This document shows positions 1-7,329 of a DNA stretch of 64,000 nt, piece by piece; position 1 is the first letter of the stretch, and every line of letters begins with the position of its first letter. Both the position numbers and the translations under genes were made by a program. The notes below the pieces were generated by a model, which had not been told where the DNA came from, searched no databases, and saw only the letters and a program-made list of their open reading frames with translations. This stretch comes from CAYNHZ01 sp964397445. Lineage in GTDB: Bacteria > Bacteroidota > Bacteroidia > Bacteroidales > UBA932. The stretch spans positions 434,001 through 498,000 of the forward strand of contig CAYNHZ010000001.1 in the NCBI GenBank assembly GCA_964397445.1, read 5' to 3'.

Positions 1-193
1 CGATTTTAGGGTGACAATGTCCTTGATTGACAGCTGAATATGCAGATAAGAAATCAAAATATCTATTTCCGTCAACATCCCATAAAAAGATCCCTTTTCC
101 TTTTGCAAGGACTACAGGAAGTGGGTGATAATTATGAGCTCCGTGTTTGTGCTCTTGATCAATAAAAGATTGGGCTTTTGGTGTTATATTCAT
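1..193 (-). CDS. rocD: Ornithine--oxo-acid aminotransferase, N-terminal part
   Basis: This is the first 64 codons of a reverse-strand gene that leaves the window at base 1. The translation starts MNITPKAQSFIDQEH and continues with HPLPVVLAKGKG and LWDVDGNRYFDFLSAYSAVN, the N-terminal signature of class III ornithine aminotransferase. The enzyme is PLP-dependent and cytosolic, and converts ornithine plus 2-oxoglutarate to glutamate semialdehyde and glutamate. The PLP lysine lies outside the window. The ATG is at 193-191. The gene is divergent from a YfcC carrier 76 bp away, so the two may share a regulatory region; a link through arginine or ornithine use is inference. Confidence 0.9.
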   Translation of the reverse strand, partial: MNITPKAQSFIDQEHKHGAHNYHPLPVVLAKGKGIFLWDVDGNRYFDFLSAYSAVNQGHCHPKI

Positions 194-269
194 ACGTAAA
201 AGTATTATTTGTTTAATATTTTTAATGCAAAAGGCAAATGTAATAATTATTATTAACTATTTTTGTAAA

Positions 270-1844
270 ATGAAACAAAGAGAATTCCCCAACACATATG
301 TGATCATATTTTTTGTCATTATTCTATGCGCAATTGCCACTTGGTTTGTCCCCGGAGGAGAATATGTCAAAAATGGTGATGCCCCGCTTTCCTTTCAACA
401 AGCCGATTCGGTTCCTCAAACCTGGCAAGTATTTACAGCTTTGTACAAAGGCTTTGAGAAACAAGCAGGTATAATTGTTTTTATATTGATAATCGGGGGT
501 GCTTTTTGGATTGTAAATTCGAGCAAGGCCATAGACGCTGGAATTTTTTCGTTCCTTAATTGGGCAAAGGGGTTGGAACGCAACCGCTTTTTGAAGAAAA
601 TAGGGGTAAACAATATTATAATGATATTTATAATGCTTTTGTTTTCCACTTTTGGAGGGGTGTTTGGAATGAGCGAAGAGTGCATTGCTTTTGTAATCAT
701 ACTTGTTCCGCTTTCAATATCAATGGGTTATGATTCAATTGTGGGATTGTGTTTGGTTTATGTTGCAGCTCATGTCGGTTTTGCAGGGGCATATCTCAAT
801 CCGTTTACCATTGGGGTGGCTCAAGGAATGGCCCATCTTCCCCTTTTCTCAGGGATTGAATACAGACTTTTATGTTGGGTTATTTTGACCACTATAATGA
901 TTATTTTTGTTTTGGCGTATGCTGCAAAAGTTAAAAAAAGACCACAAAGTTCGGTAATGTATAATATCGATTCTTTCTGGAGAGAGAGGGCTCAAGAGGG
1001 TTCGGAAGGGGTGGTTTATTATAAAAATAAGAGTTCGGTGGTGTCGTTTATCATCGCTACACTTGCTATTATCATTTTTACAATTCGTTATAATTCCGAG
1101 TGTGTGATAAGTATCGGTGAAAAGCAGATAGAAGCTGCTATGCTTCTCCCTATCGTGTCACTGCTATTTGTTTTATTATCAGTTGTTTCTCTAAGAAAAT
1201 CGGTACATTTTTATATCCTTAATCTACTGTGTTTCACTATCGTATATCTTGTTATAGGTGTCCTTTGTTTTGGATGGTACATTCCAGAGATAACAGCACT
1301 ATTTCTCTCTCTCGGCCTATTGAGTGGAATAGCAGCAGGATTATCTCCGAATAATATTGTAAAAGAGTTTCTTACCGGAGCGAAAGATATTTTTTCTGCA
1401 GCTTTGATTGTGGGGCTTGCCTCCGGGATAATAATTATTTTGCAAGACGGAAAAGTTATTGATACTATCCTAAATTCTTTGGCTTCTGGATTAGGTGAGT
1501 CGGGGAAAGTAGCTTCTTTATCTACAATGTATGGTATTCAGACACTTATAAATCTTTTAATCCCCTCTGCTACAGCAAAAGCTGCTATTACGATGCCTAT
1601 TATGGTCCCTTTTGCAGACATTATTGGGCTTTCAAGGCAGGCGACAGTTCTTGCTTTCCAATTCGGTGATGGTTTTACAAATATGATCACTCCAACCTCC
1701 GGGGTTTTGATTGCTGCACTTGGTATGGCAAAGATCCCTTATTCAAAGTGGGTTAAGTGGGTATGGAAATTTGTACTGTGTTTAATTGTCGTTGGTTTCT
1801 TATTATTATTACCACCTATTTTTATATCTCTTCCGGGTTTTTAG
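270..1844 (+). CDS. yfcC: YfcC family integral membrane carrier
   Basis: A 524-residue polytopic membrane protein with about 11-13 hydrophobic segments. It resembles the YfcC/DcuC-like anaerobic carrier family: an N-terminal ATWFVPGGEY after TM1, and a conserved late segment LINLLIPSATAKAAITMPIM followed by FQFGDGFTNMITPTSG. Members are proposed basic amino acid or dicarboxylate antiporters of the inner membrane. An upstream ATG at 225 exists, but the protein proper begins at MKQREFPNTY (270), and a TAnnTTTG element at 258-265 argues against the earlier start. Adjacency to divergent rocD makes arginine or ornithine exchange attractive, but the substrate is inferred. Confidence 0.85.
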   Translation: MKQREFPNTYVIIFFVIILCAIATWFVPGGEYVKNGDAPLSFQQADSVPQTWQVFTALYKGFEKQAGIIVFILIIGGAFWIVNSSKAIDAGIFSFLNWAKGLERNRFLKKIGVNNIIMIFIMLLFSTFGGVFGMSEECIAFVIILVPLSISMGYDSIVGLCLVYVAAHVGFAGAYLNPFTIGVAQGMAHLPLFSGIEYRLLCWVILTTIMIIFVLAYAAKVKKRPQSSVMYNIDSFWRERAQEGSEGVVYYKNKSSVVSFIIATLAIIIFTIRYNSECVISIGEKQIEAAMLLPIVSLLFVLLSVVSLRKSVHFYILNLLCFTIVYLVIGVLCFGWYIPEITALFLSLGLLSGIAAGLSPNNIVKEFLTGAKDIFSAALIVGLASGIIIILQDGKVIDTILNSLASGLGESGKVASLSTMYGIQTLINLLIPSATAKAAITMPIMVPFADIIGLSRQATVLAFQFGDGFTNMITPTSGVLIAALGMAKIPYSKWVKWVWKFVLCLIVVGFLLLLPPIFISLPGF

Positions 1845-1845
1845 T

Positions 1846-1874
1846 TGGTGAAATCAAAAAAATAGTTATCTTTG
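1846..1874 (+). promoter_or_regulatory. Promoter of the rpsL operon
   Basis: A TTGG at 1846-1849 and a perfect Bacteroidota -7 element TATCTTTG at 1867-1874 are separated by 17 nt. The rpsL ATG is 51 nt after the element. The leader contains a small hairpin (CCCGT at 1878-1882 pairing with ACGGG at 1891-1895); a role in ribosomal protein autoregulation is possible but not shown. Confidence 0.75.
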
Positions 1875-1925
1875 CAGCCCGTTTATTTTGACGGGATAAT
1901 GTAAAGTTAAGATTAACAACTATTT

Positions 1926-2321
1926 ATGCCAACAATTCAACAATTAGTTCGCAAAGGACGCGAGGTTATCGTCGAGAAAAGTAAATCTCGCGCGTTGGAT
2001 GCTTGTCCTCAGAAGAGGGGAGTGTGTGTACGTGTTTACACTACCACCCCTAAAAAACCTAACTCAGCTATGCGTAAAGTAGCTCGTGTAAGGCTAACAA
2101 ATCAGAAAGAGGTCAACGCATACATTCCCGGAGAGGGACACAACTTGCAAGAGCACTCAATCGTATTGGTGCGCGGCGGTCGTGTAAAAGACCTTCCCGG
2201 TGTACGTTACCACATCCTTAGAGGCGCATTGGATACAGCAGGTGTAGAGGGACGCACTCAAAGTCGTTCACTTTACGGAGCCAAAAGGCCCAAAGCTGCT
2301 AAAGCTGCCGCTAAGAAGTAA
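1926..2321 (+). CDS. rpsL: 30S ribosomal protein S12
   Basis: 131 residues, close to the usual S12 length. It carries the conserved decoding-site loops TTTPKKPNSAMRKVARV and GGRVKDLPGVRYH. Both lysines whose substitution gives streptomycin resistance (E. coli K42/K87 equivalents, in PKKPNS and RVKDLP) are present, so the protein is predicted streptomycin-sensitive. S12 sits at the decoding centre of the small subunit. It is first in the rpsL-rpsG-fusA-rpsJ operon, with rpsG 35 nt downstream. The short alanine/lysine-rich C-terminal tail is normal for the phylum. Confidence 0.98.
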   Translation: MPTIQQLVRKGREVIVEKSKSRALDACPQKRGVCVRVYTTTPKKPNSAMRKVARVRLTNQKEVNAYIPGEGHNLQEHSIVLVRGGRVKDLPGVRYHILRGALDTAGVEGRTQSRSLYGAKRPKAAKAAAKK

Positions 2322-2356
2322 GTATTTATTTAATTAATTTTTAAGAGATTTAAAAA

Positions 2357-2833
2357 ATGAGAAAATCGAAGCCTAAAAAGAGGATTCTACTTCCTGATCC
2401 AAAATTTCACGAGGTGTCAGTTACACAGTTTGTGAATAATCTTATGTTGCAGGGGAAGAAGAGTATCGCGTATTCTATTTTTTACGACGCCATTAATATG
2501 GTAGGCGAGAAGATGAAAGATTCTGAAAAGGCTCCTCTCGACATTTGGAAAAAAGCGTTAGAAAACATTACCCCGCAGGTTGAAGTAAAAAGCCGTAGGG
2601 TTGGTGGTGCGAACTTCCAAGTTCCGACAGAGGTGCGTCCGGAAAGAAAAGTTTCACTCGCAATGAAGAATATGGTACTCTATGCACGTAAACGTTCCGG
2701 CCACTCAATGGCAGAAAAGTTGGCTGCTGAAATTCAAGCAGCATATAATAATGAAGGTGCAGCTTACAAAAGAAAAGAAGATATGCACAAAATGGCAGAG
2801 GCAAATAAAGCTTTTGCACATTTCCGTTTTTAG
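2357..2833 (+). CDS. rpsG: 30S ribosomal protein S7
   Basis: 158 residues, full length for S7. It begins MRKSKPKKRILLPDPKF and contains the family motif GGANFQVPTEVRPERK and the C-terminal HKMAEANKAFAHFRF. S7 nucleates 3' domain assembly of 16S rRNA and contacts E-site tRNA. It lies between rpsL and fusA; the gap to fusA is 12 nt, so translation is likely coupled. S7 is the autoregulator of the str operon in E. coli; whether that applies here is unknown. Confidence 0.98.
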   Translation: MRKSKPKKRILLPDPKFHEVSVTQFVNNLMLQGKKSIAYSIFYDAINMVGEKMKDSEKAPLDIWKKALENITPQVEVKSRRVGGANFQVPTEVRPERKVSLAMKNMVLYARKRSGHSMAEKLAAEIQAAYNNEGAAYKRKEDMHKMAEANKAFAHFRF

Positions 2834-2845
2834 TATAGCAAATTA

Positions 2846-4963
2846 ATGGCAAGGGATTTAAAATATACCAGAAATATCGGGATAATGGCCCATATTGATG
2901 CCGGAAAGACTACCACCTCCGAGAGAATTCTCTATTATACAGGGAAGACTCACAAGATAGGTGAGGTTCACGAAGGCGCAGCTACTATGGACTGGATGGT
3001 TCAAGAGCAAGAGAGGGGGATTACAATTACCTCGGCTGCAACTACAGCATTCTGGCATTACAAGGGGGATACTTATCAAGTCAATCTGATAGACACTCCT
3101 GGTCACGTTGATTTTACAGTTGAGGTTGAAAGATCTCTTCGTGTATTGGACGGAACCGTTGCGACATTTTGCGCTGTTGGTCGTGTACAACCTCAGTCTG
3201 AGACCGTTTGGCGTCAGGCTGATAAATACAAGGTTCCAAAAATAGCCTATGTCAACAAAATGGATCGTGTAGGTGCGGATTTTCTCGCAGTCGTTGAGGA
3301 GATCCACTCAAAATTGGGTGCAAACTCAATTCCTATATGTCTTCCTATCGGAGCTGAAGATAAGTTTGTTGGACTTATCGACCTTATTGCTAATAAAGCT
3401 ATATACTATGACCAAGAGAGCAAAGAATTGGTCAATTATGAAATTAAAGATGTGCCTAAAGAGATGATCTCTGAGGTAGAGGAGTGGAGGGGGAAATTAA
3501 TAGAAGCTGTTGCAGAATATGATGATCATATTTTGGAAAAATTCTTTGAAGATCCCAATACTATTACCGAAGATGAGATTATCAATGCATTGAGAAAAGC
3601 GACCATTGATATGGCTGTTGTTCCCACTTGTTGTGGCTCATCCTTTAAAAATAAAGGTGTTCAATTTCTCCTTGATGCTGTTATGAGGTTTCTTCCATCT
3701 CCGCTCGATATTGAGTCGGTTTTCGGGACAAATCCTTATACTGATAAAAAAGAGGAGCGCAAACCTGATACAAAAGAGCCGTTTTGCGGACTTGTATTTA
3801 AGATTGCAACTGATCCCTTTGTTGGTCGTCTTGCATTTCTTAGGGCATATTCCGGAAGACTTGACTCGGGTACCTATGTACTAAATACCCGTTCAGGTAA
3901 AAAAGAGCGTGTTGCGCGCCTTTATCAAATGCACTCTAACAAACAGAATTCAATCGAATTTGTCGAAGCCGGAGATATTTGCGCAGCTGTGGGATTTAAA
4001 GATTTGCGTACAGGTGATACCATTTGCGTGGAAAACCATCCTATTGTACTCGAATCTATTACATTCCCGGATCCCGTCATCGGTTTGGCAGTCGAACCTA
4101 AAACTCAAAAGGATCTTGATAAACTCGGGATGGCACTTTCAAAATTGTCAGAAGAGGATCCAACATTTACAGTGCGAACAGATCACGAATCGGGACAAAC
4201 TGTAATCAGTGGTATGGGTGAATTACACCTTGAGATTATTGTCGATCGCCTCAGAAGAGAATTTGGGGTGGAGATTAACCAAGGTGCTCCTCAAGTTAAT
4301 TATAAAGAGGCCATTAGATCTACTATTCAACATCGCGAGGTGTTCAAAAAGCAGACTGGTGGTAGGGGAAAATTTGCCGATATTATTATCGAGATAGGTC
4401 CTGCTGATGAAGGGGTTAGTGGACTTCAGTTTGTTGATGAGGTTAAAGGGGGAAATATTCCTCGTGAATATGTTCCTGCAGTAGAGAAAGGATTTAAATC
4501 GGCTATGGCAAATGGTGTCTTAGCAGGTTTTGAAGTTCCCTCTATGAAAGTTGTATTAAAAGATGGTTCATTCCATCCTGTAGATTCCGATGCTCTATCT
4601 TTCGAGATATGTGCAAGACAAGCTTTCCGCAAGGCCCTCCCTAAAGCCAATCCTATACTTATGGAGCCTATTATGTCATTGGAGGTTGTTACCCCCGAAG
4701 ATTATATGGGAGATGTTATCGGCGACCTTAACAAGCGCAGAGGACAAATCACAAATATGGACTCTAAAGCAAATGCACGAATCGTTAAAGCAAAAGTTCC
4801 GTTAGCTGAACAATTTGGTTATGTAACCATTTTAAGAACAATTACTTCCGGTAGAGCTACCAGCACTATGGAGTTTTCACATTATGCTGAGCTCCCTATG
4901 AATTTAGCTAAGGAGGTTATTGAAAAAGCAGGTGGAAGCAAGTTTATTGATGATGATGAATAA
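2846..4963 (+). CDS. fusA: Elongation factor G
   Basis: 705 residues, full length. G1 is GIMAHIDAGKTTTSERIL near residue 11, followed by RGITITSAATT (switch I), DTPGHVDFT (G3) and NKMD (G4). Domain IV-V motifs such as GDLNKRRGQI are present. EF-G drives GTP-dependent translocation and, with RRF, ribosome recycling. It is the third gene of the str operon, with rpsJ 32 nt downstream. Many Bacteroidota encode EF-G paralogues; the operon position supports this being the housekeeping copy. Confidence 0.98.
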   Translation: MARDLKYTRNIGIMAHIDAGKTTTSERILYYTGKTHKIGEVHEGAATMDWMVQEQERGITITSAATTAFWHYKGDTYQVNLIDTPGHVDFTVEVERSLRVLDGTVATFCAVGRVQPQSETVWRQADKYKVPKIAYVNKMDRVGADFLAVVEEIHSKLGANSIPICLPIGAEDKFVGLIDLIANKAIYYDQESKELVNYEIKDVPKEMISEVEEWRGKLIEAVAEYDDHILEKFFEDPNTITEDEIINALRKATIDMAVVPTCCGSSFKNKGVQFLLDAVMRFLPSPLDIESVFGTNPYTDKKEERKPDTKEPFCGLVFKIATDPFVGRLAFLRAYSGRLDSGTYVLNTRSGKKERVARLYQMHSNKQNSIEFVEAGDICAAVGFKDLRTGDTICVENHPIVLESITFPDPVIGLAVEPKTQKDLDKLGMALSKLSEEDPTFTVRTDHESGQTVISGMGELHLEIIVDRLRREFGVEINQGAPQVNYKEAIRSTIQHREVFKKQTGGRGKFADIIIEIGPADEGVSGLQFVDEVKGGNIPREYVPAVEKGFKSAMANGVLAGFEVPSMKVVLKDGSFHPVDSDALSFEICARQAFRKALPKANPILMEPIMSLEVVTPEDYMGDVIGDLNKRRGQITNMDSKANARIVKAKVPLAEQFGYVTILRTITSGRATSTMEFSHYAELPMNLAKEVIEKAGGSKFIDDDE

Positions 4964-4995
4964 TTTATATATTACGATTAAGAATATAAACAAAT

Positions 4996-5301
4996 ATGAG
5001 CCAAAAAATTAGAATTAAATTAAAATCTTACGATCACGCATTGGTGGATAAATCTGCCGATAAAATCGTAAAGACAGTCAAAGCAACAGGCGCTGTAGTT
5101 AATGGACCTATTCCTCTTCCTACAGACAAGAAGATCTTTACTGTTAACCGCTCAACTTTCGTTAACAAGAAATCTCGTGAACAATTTGAACTTAATTCTT
5201 TCCGTCGTCTTCTTGACATTTACAGTTCCACACCAAGTACTGTAGATGCTTTGATGAAGCTTGAATTACCAAGCGGCGTAGAAGTTGAAATCAAAGTTTG
5301 A
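4996..5301 (+). CDS. rpsJ: 30S ribosomal protein S10
   Basis: 101 residues, full length. It starts MSQKIRIKLKSYDHALVDKS and contains GPIPLPTDKKIFTVNRS and the family C-terminal segment ending LPSGVEVEIKV. S10 belongs to the 30S head and also binds NusB in antitermination. In most Bacteroidales rpsJ is followed at once by rplC and the rest of the S10-spc operon. Here it is followed by a tRNA gene and an unrelated operon, so the ribosomal cluster is interrupted at this point. The tRNA promoter -33 box overlaps the rpsJ stop. Confidence 0.98.
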   Translation: MSQKIRIKLKSYDHALVDKSADKIVKTVKATGAVVNGPIPLPTDKKIFTVNRSTFVNKKSREQFELNSFRRLLDIYSSTPSTVDALMKLELPSGVEVEIKV

Positions 5302-5327
5302 TAGTACGCAGAAATTATCTATCTTTG
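5297..5327 (+). promoter_or_regulatory. Promoter of the tRNA gene
   Basis: TTTG at 5297-5300, a 19-nt spacer and TATCTTTG at 5320-5327: an ideal match to the Bacteroidota primary sigma consensus. The -33 box overlaps the rpsJ stop codon. The predicted start lies about 40 nt before the mature tRNA 5' end. Confidence 0.8.
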
Positions 5328-5371
5328 AAGTTCAAAATCACGAGAGATTTCTGTATCAAAGATAGTGATTA

Positions 5372-5446
5372 GGGCCCATAGCTCAGTTGGTTAGTAGCAC
5401 CTGACTCATAATCAGGGGGTCACTGGTTCAAGCCCAGTTGGGCCCA
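5372..5446 (+). tRNA. tRNA with CAT anticodon, probably tRNA-Ile2
   Basis: A cloverleaf can be drawn. The acceptor GGGCCCA (5372-5378) pairs with TGGGCCC (5439-5445) and the discriminator is A5446. The anticodon stem CCTGA/TCAGG encloses loop CTCATAA with anticodon CAT at 5407-5409. The T stem ACTGG/CCAGT encloses TTCAAGC. The CCA end is not fully encoded. The normal acceptor pairing excludes initiator tRNA. Similarity of the anticodon and T arms to E. coli tRNA-Ile(CAU) favours the lysidine-modified isoleucine tRNA over elongator Met, but I cannot settle this. The D arm is unusual: TAGC faces GCTC, leaving a C-T mismatch in the fourth pair and a one-base-longer loop. Confidence 0.9.
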
Positions 5447-5454
5447 CCCTAATA

Positions 5455-5492
5455 AACAGATAGTAAGCAGTTTTGCATACTATCTGTTTTTT
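5455..5492 (+). terminator. Intrinsic terminator after the tRNA
   Basis: An 11-bp perfect stem (AACAGATAGTA at 5455-5465, TACTATCTGTT at 5478-5488) is followed by a T run. The flanks CCTAATAA and TTATTAGG extend the dyad further. It separates the tRNA from the accessory operon downstream. Confidence 0.75.
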
Positions 5493-5595
5493 GTTATTAG
5501 GATCTAATAAGCGTTTCAGCGATGGAAAAACTTCGAGCCTTCCGACCTTGCTATCTTTTTGCAGAGGTGGTTTTCTGTGATCGGGAATTTTATTG

Positions 5596-5603
5596 TATAT
5601 TTG
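5596..5603 (+). promoter_or_regulatory. -7 element of the RyR operon
   Basis: TATATTTG matches TAnnTTTG exactly and ends 4 nt before the ATG at 5608. I see no clear -33 TTTG. Either the mRNA is nearly leaderless or translation begins at the next Met codon (5632). It is the only credible promoter for the three-gene operon that follows. Confidence 0.5.
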
Positions 5604-5607
5604 TTGT

Positions 5608-7317
5608 ATGATTAAAAGAAAGATAGACAAGATGTTGACAGGTGGAAATGGACGTCAGCTGCTTTGGCTGATAGGTTTCACTGTTGCTGTCCTTATTGCT
5701 GCATTAGTAGTCTTAAAAATATTTTATAGAGATGGTACTTTGGTGTGGCAAGATATTGTAGCACTTTTTATAGATCCTGGTTGTTTCAGTGGTGCAGGGA
5801 GTCACGATTGGTTTCGATTGATAGTTGCACTAATGGGTACTTTTCTTTTCTCTGCCTTACTTATAAGTGTTTTTACTAATCTGTTTGAAAACATCAGTGA
5901 AGATGTACGAAGTGGAAAACGTCGTTATTGTAATTTGAAGAACCATATTCTTATCTTAGGGGATGGACATAGGTTACAAGGTGTTATAAATGCTCTACAA
6001 GGAAGTGGACATACTATTGTAGTTATGTCAGACAAAGAGCAGCTGATGGATTCTGATTGTATTTTTTATCAAGGTTGCAGCTATTCAGAAGAGGACTTAC
6101 AAAGTACAAATGCACATAGATGTTTTGCCATCTACATTATTGGTAATGGAGATGAATCCGGGAAAGATGCGAAAAGCCTTCTGACTCTTCAGATCCTTAA
6201 AAAAATATGTAAAAGTGCAGAACATAAAATCCATTGTTATTTGTCAGTAAGCGATTTTCTCACTACTGAGGTTCTTTTGTATCAAAAACAAAATGAAGTT
6301 GAGAATAATCTTCTAATAGATATTGTAAATGAGTATGAGTGCCAAGCAGAAGAGCTGCTAATCGGAACTGATTTTTTACCAGTGATTCGCAGTGATGATA
6401 AACAGAGATCACATATTATAATAATAGGTAATAGTGAGATGTCCAAAGCTGTCGCTTATACAGCAGCTCACATAAGTCACTATCCTAATTTTACGACACA
6501 TAACGTTCGTACTTGTATTACAATTATTAGTAATGATATTAAAGAATGGAGCGAAAATTTCATTAATTCACGCCCCGGATTGTTTGAGTTGTCTCGTTAT
6601 ACATACATTAGTGAAGAGGGTGATAAGAAGCATATTCCCAGTAAGGATTTTTTAGATATTGAATGGCAATTTGTTTCAGAAAGCGAACACTCTTTATTGG
6701 CTCATTCCATAATTGAGAAGAGTTTAAAAGAGGATATTACCTCTATCGTAGTTTGTCACAAAGATTATGACCAAGCTGTAAATAGTATCCTTCACTTGCC
6801 TCGTGATGCCTATCATAAAGCGCATTTAGCTGTTTGGTTAGAACACTCACTGGAACTTATAGAACGTTCAAAACAGACAGGGATGTATGGGAATATTTAT
6901 ATATTCGGTACTGCATTAGGATTTTCATCCGATCCACTTTATATCTGTCGTACTACAAGAGGGAAGCGTGTCAATTATTTATACTACAAAGAATATGTCA
7001 ATAAGAATTGTGCAGATATGGAAGAGGCGTGGTATTCAATTTCTGAAACCGACAAGCACTCAAGCATATACTGTGCTAATGCAATGCCATTAAGAAAGTT
7101 ATGTTTTAGTGCAAATTTTGATATGATGCAACTTTATGAGGTGGAACATAGGAGATGGATGATGTCAGTGCTACTTATGGGTTTTTATACAGGGGATAAG
7201 AGAGACAAAAAGAAATTTGTCCACTCAGATATTATTCAGTTTGATGATTTGACAAAGGAAGAGAAAGACAAAGATAAGCTCCTTATTGATGCTATGGAAT
7301 ACATAATTAACGGATAA
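5608..7317 (+). CDS. Two-TM RCK/TrkA-N channel-like protein with C-terminal RyR domain
   Basis: 569 residues. Two membrane helices (about 18-39 and 69-91) flank a short extracytoplasmic segment rich in aromatic residues, as in CASTOR/POLLUX-like ion channels. Two Rossmann-type RCK modules follow, starting HILILGDGHRLQGV (about 113) and HIIIIGNSEMSKAV (about 269). The last 60 residues (from about 505) have RyR domain hallmarks: EVEHRRWMMSVLLMGF, then IIQFDDLTKEEKDKDKLL. The RyR domain is the ryanodine receptor repeat also known from bacteria, where it is thought to bind a ligand. I infer a gated channel or membrane effector controlled by nucleotide or ligand binding. ATG 5608 was chosen over an upstream TTG; ATG 5632 is an alternative. 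It is first of three tightly spaced genes. Confidence 0.75.
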   Translation: MIKRKIDKMLTGGNGRQLLWLIGFTVAVLIAALVVLKIFYRDGTLVWQDIVALFIDPGCFSGAGSHDWFRLIVALMGTFLFSALLISVFTNLFENISEDVRSGKRRYCNLKNHILILGDGHRLQGVINALQGSGHTIVVMSDKEQLMDSDCIFYQGCSYSEEDLQSTNAHRCFAIYIIGNGDESGKDAKSLLTLQILKKICKSAEHKIHCYLSVSDFLTTEVLLYQKQNEVENNLLIDIVNEYECQAEELLIGTDFLPVIRSDDKQRSHIIIIGNSEMSKAVAYTAAHISHYPNFTTHNVRTCITIISNDIKEWSENFINSRPGLFELSRYTYISEEGDKKHIPSKDFLDIEWQFVSESEHSLLAHSIIEKSLKEDITSIVVCHKDYDQAVNSILHLPRDAYHKAHLAVWLEHSLELIERSKQTGMYGNIYIFGTALGFSSDPLYICRTTRGKRVNYLYYKEYVNKNCADMEEAWYSISETDKHSSIYCANAMPLRKLCFSANFDMMQLYEVEHRRWMMSVLLMGFYTGDKRDKKKFVHSDIIQFDDLTKEEKDKDKLLIDAMEYIING

Positions 7318-7329
7318 ACATATATACTT

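Noticed and set aside
2858..3307. Reverse-strand open frame inside fusA
   Set aside because: Shadow of a strongly conserved coding region; its translation has no recognisable domain.
5372..5446. Initiator tRNA-fMet
   Set aside because: The acceptor stem is fully paired at position 1-72 and the anticodon stem lacks the three G-C pairs of initiators; it is an elongator-type CAT tRNA.
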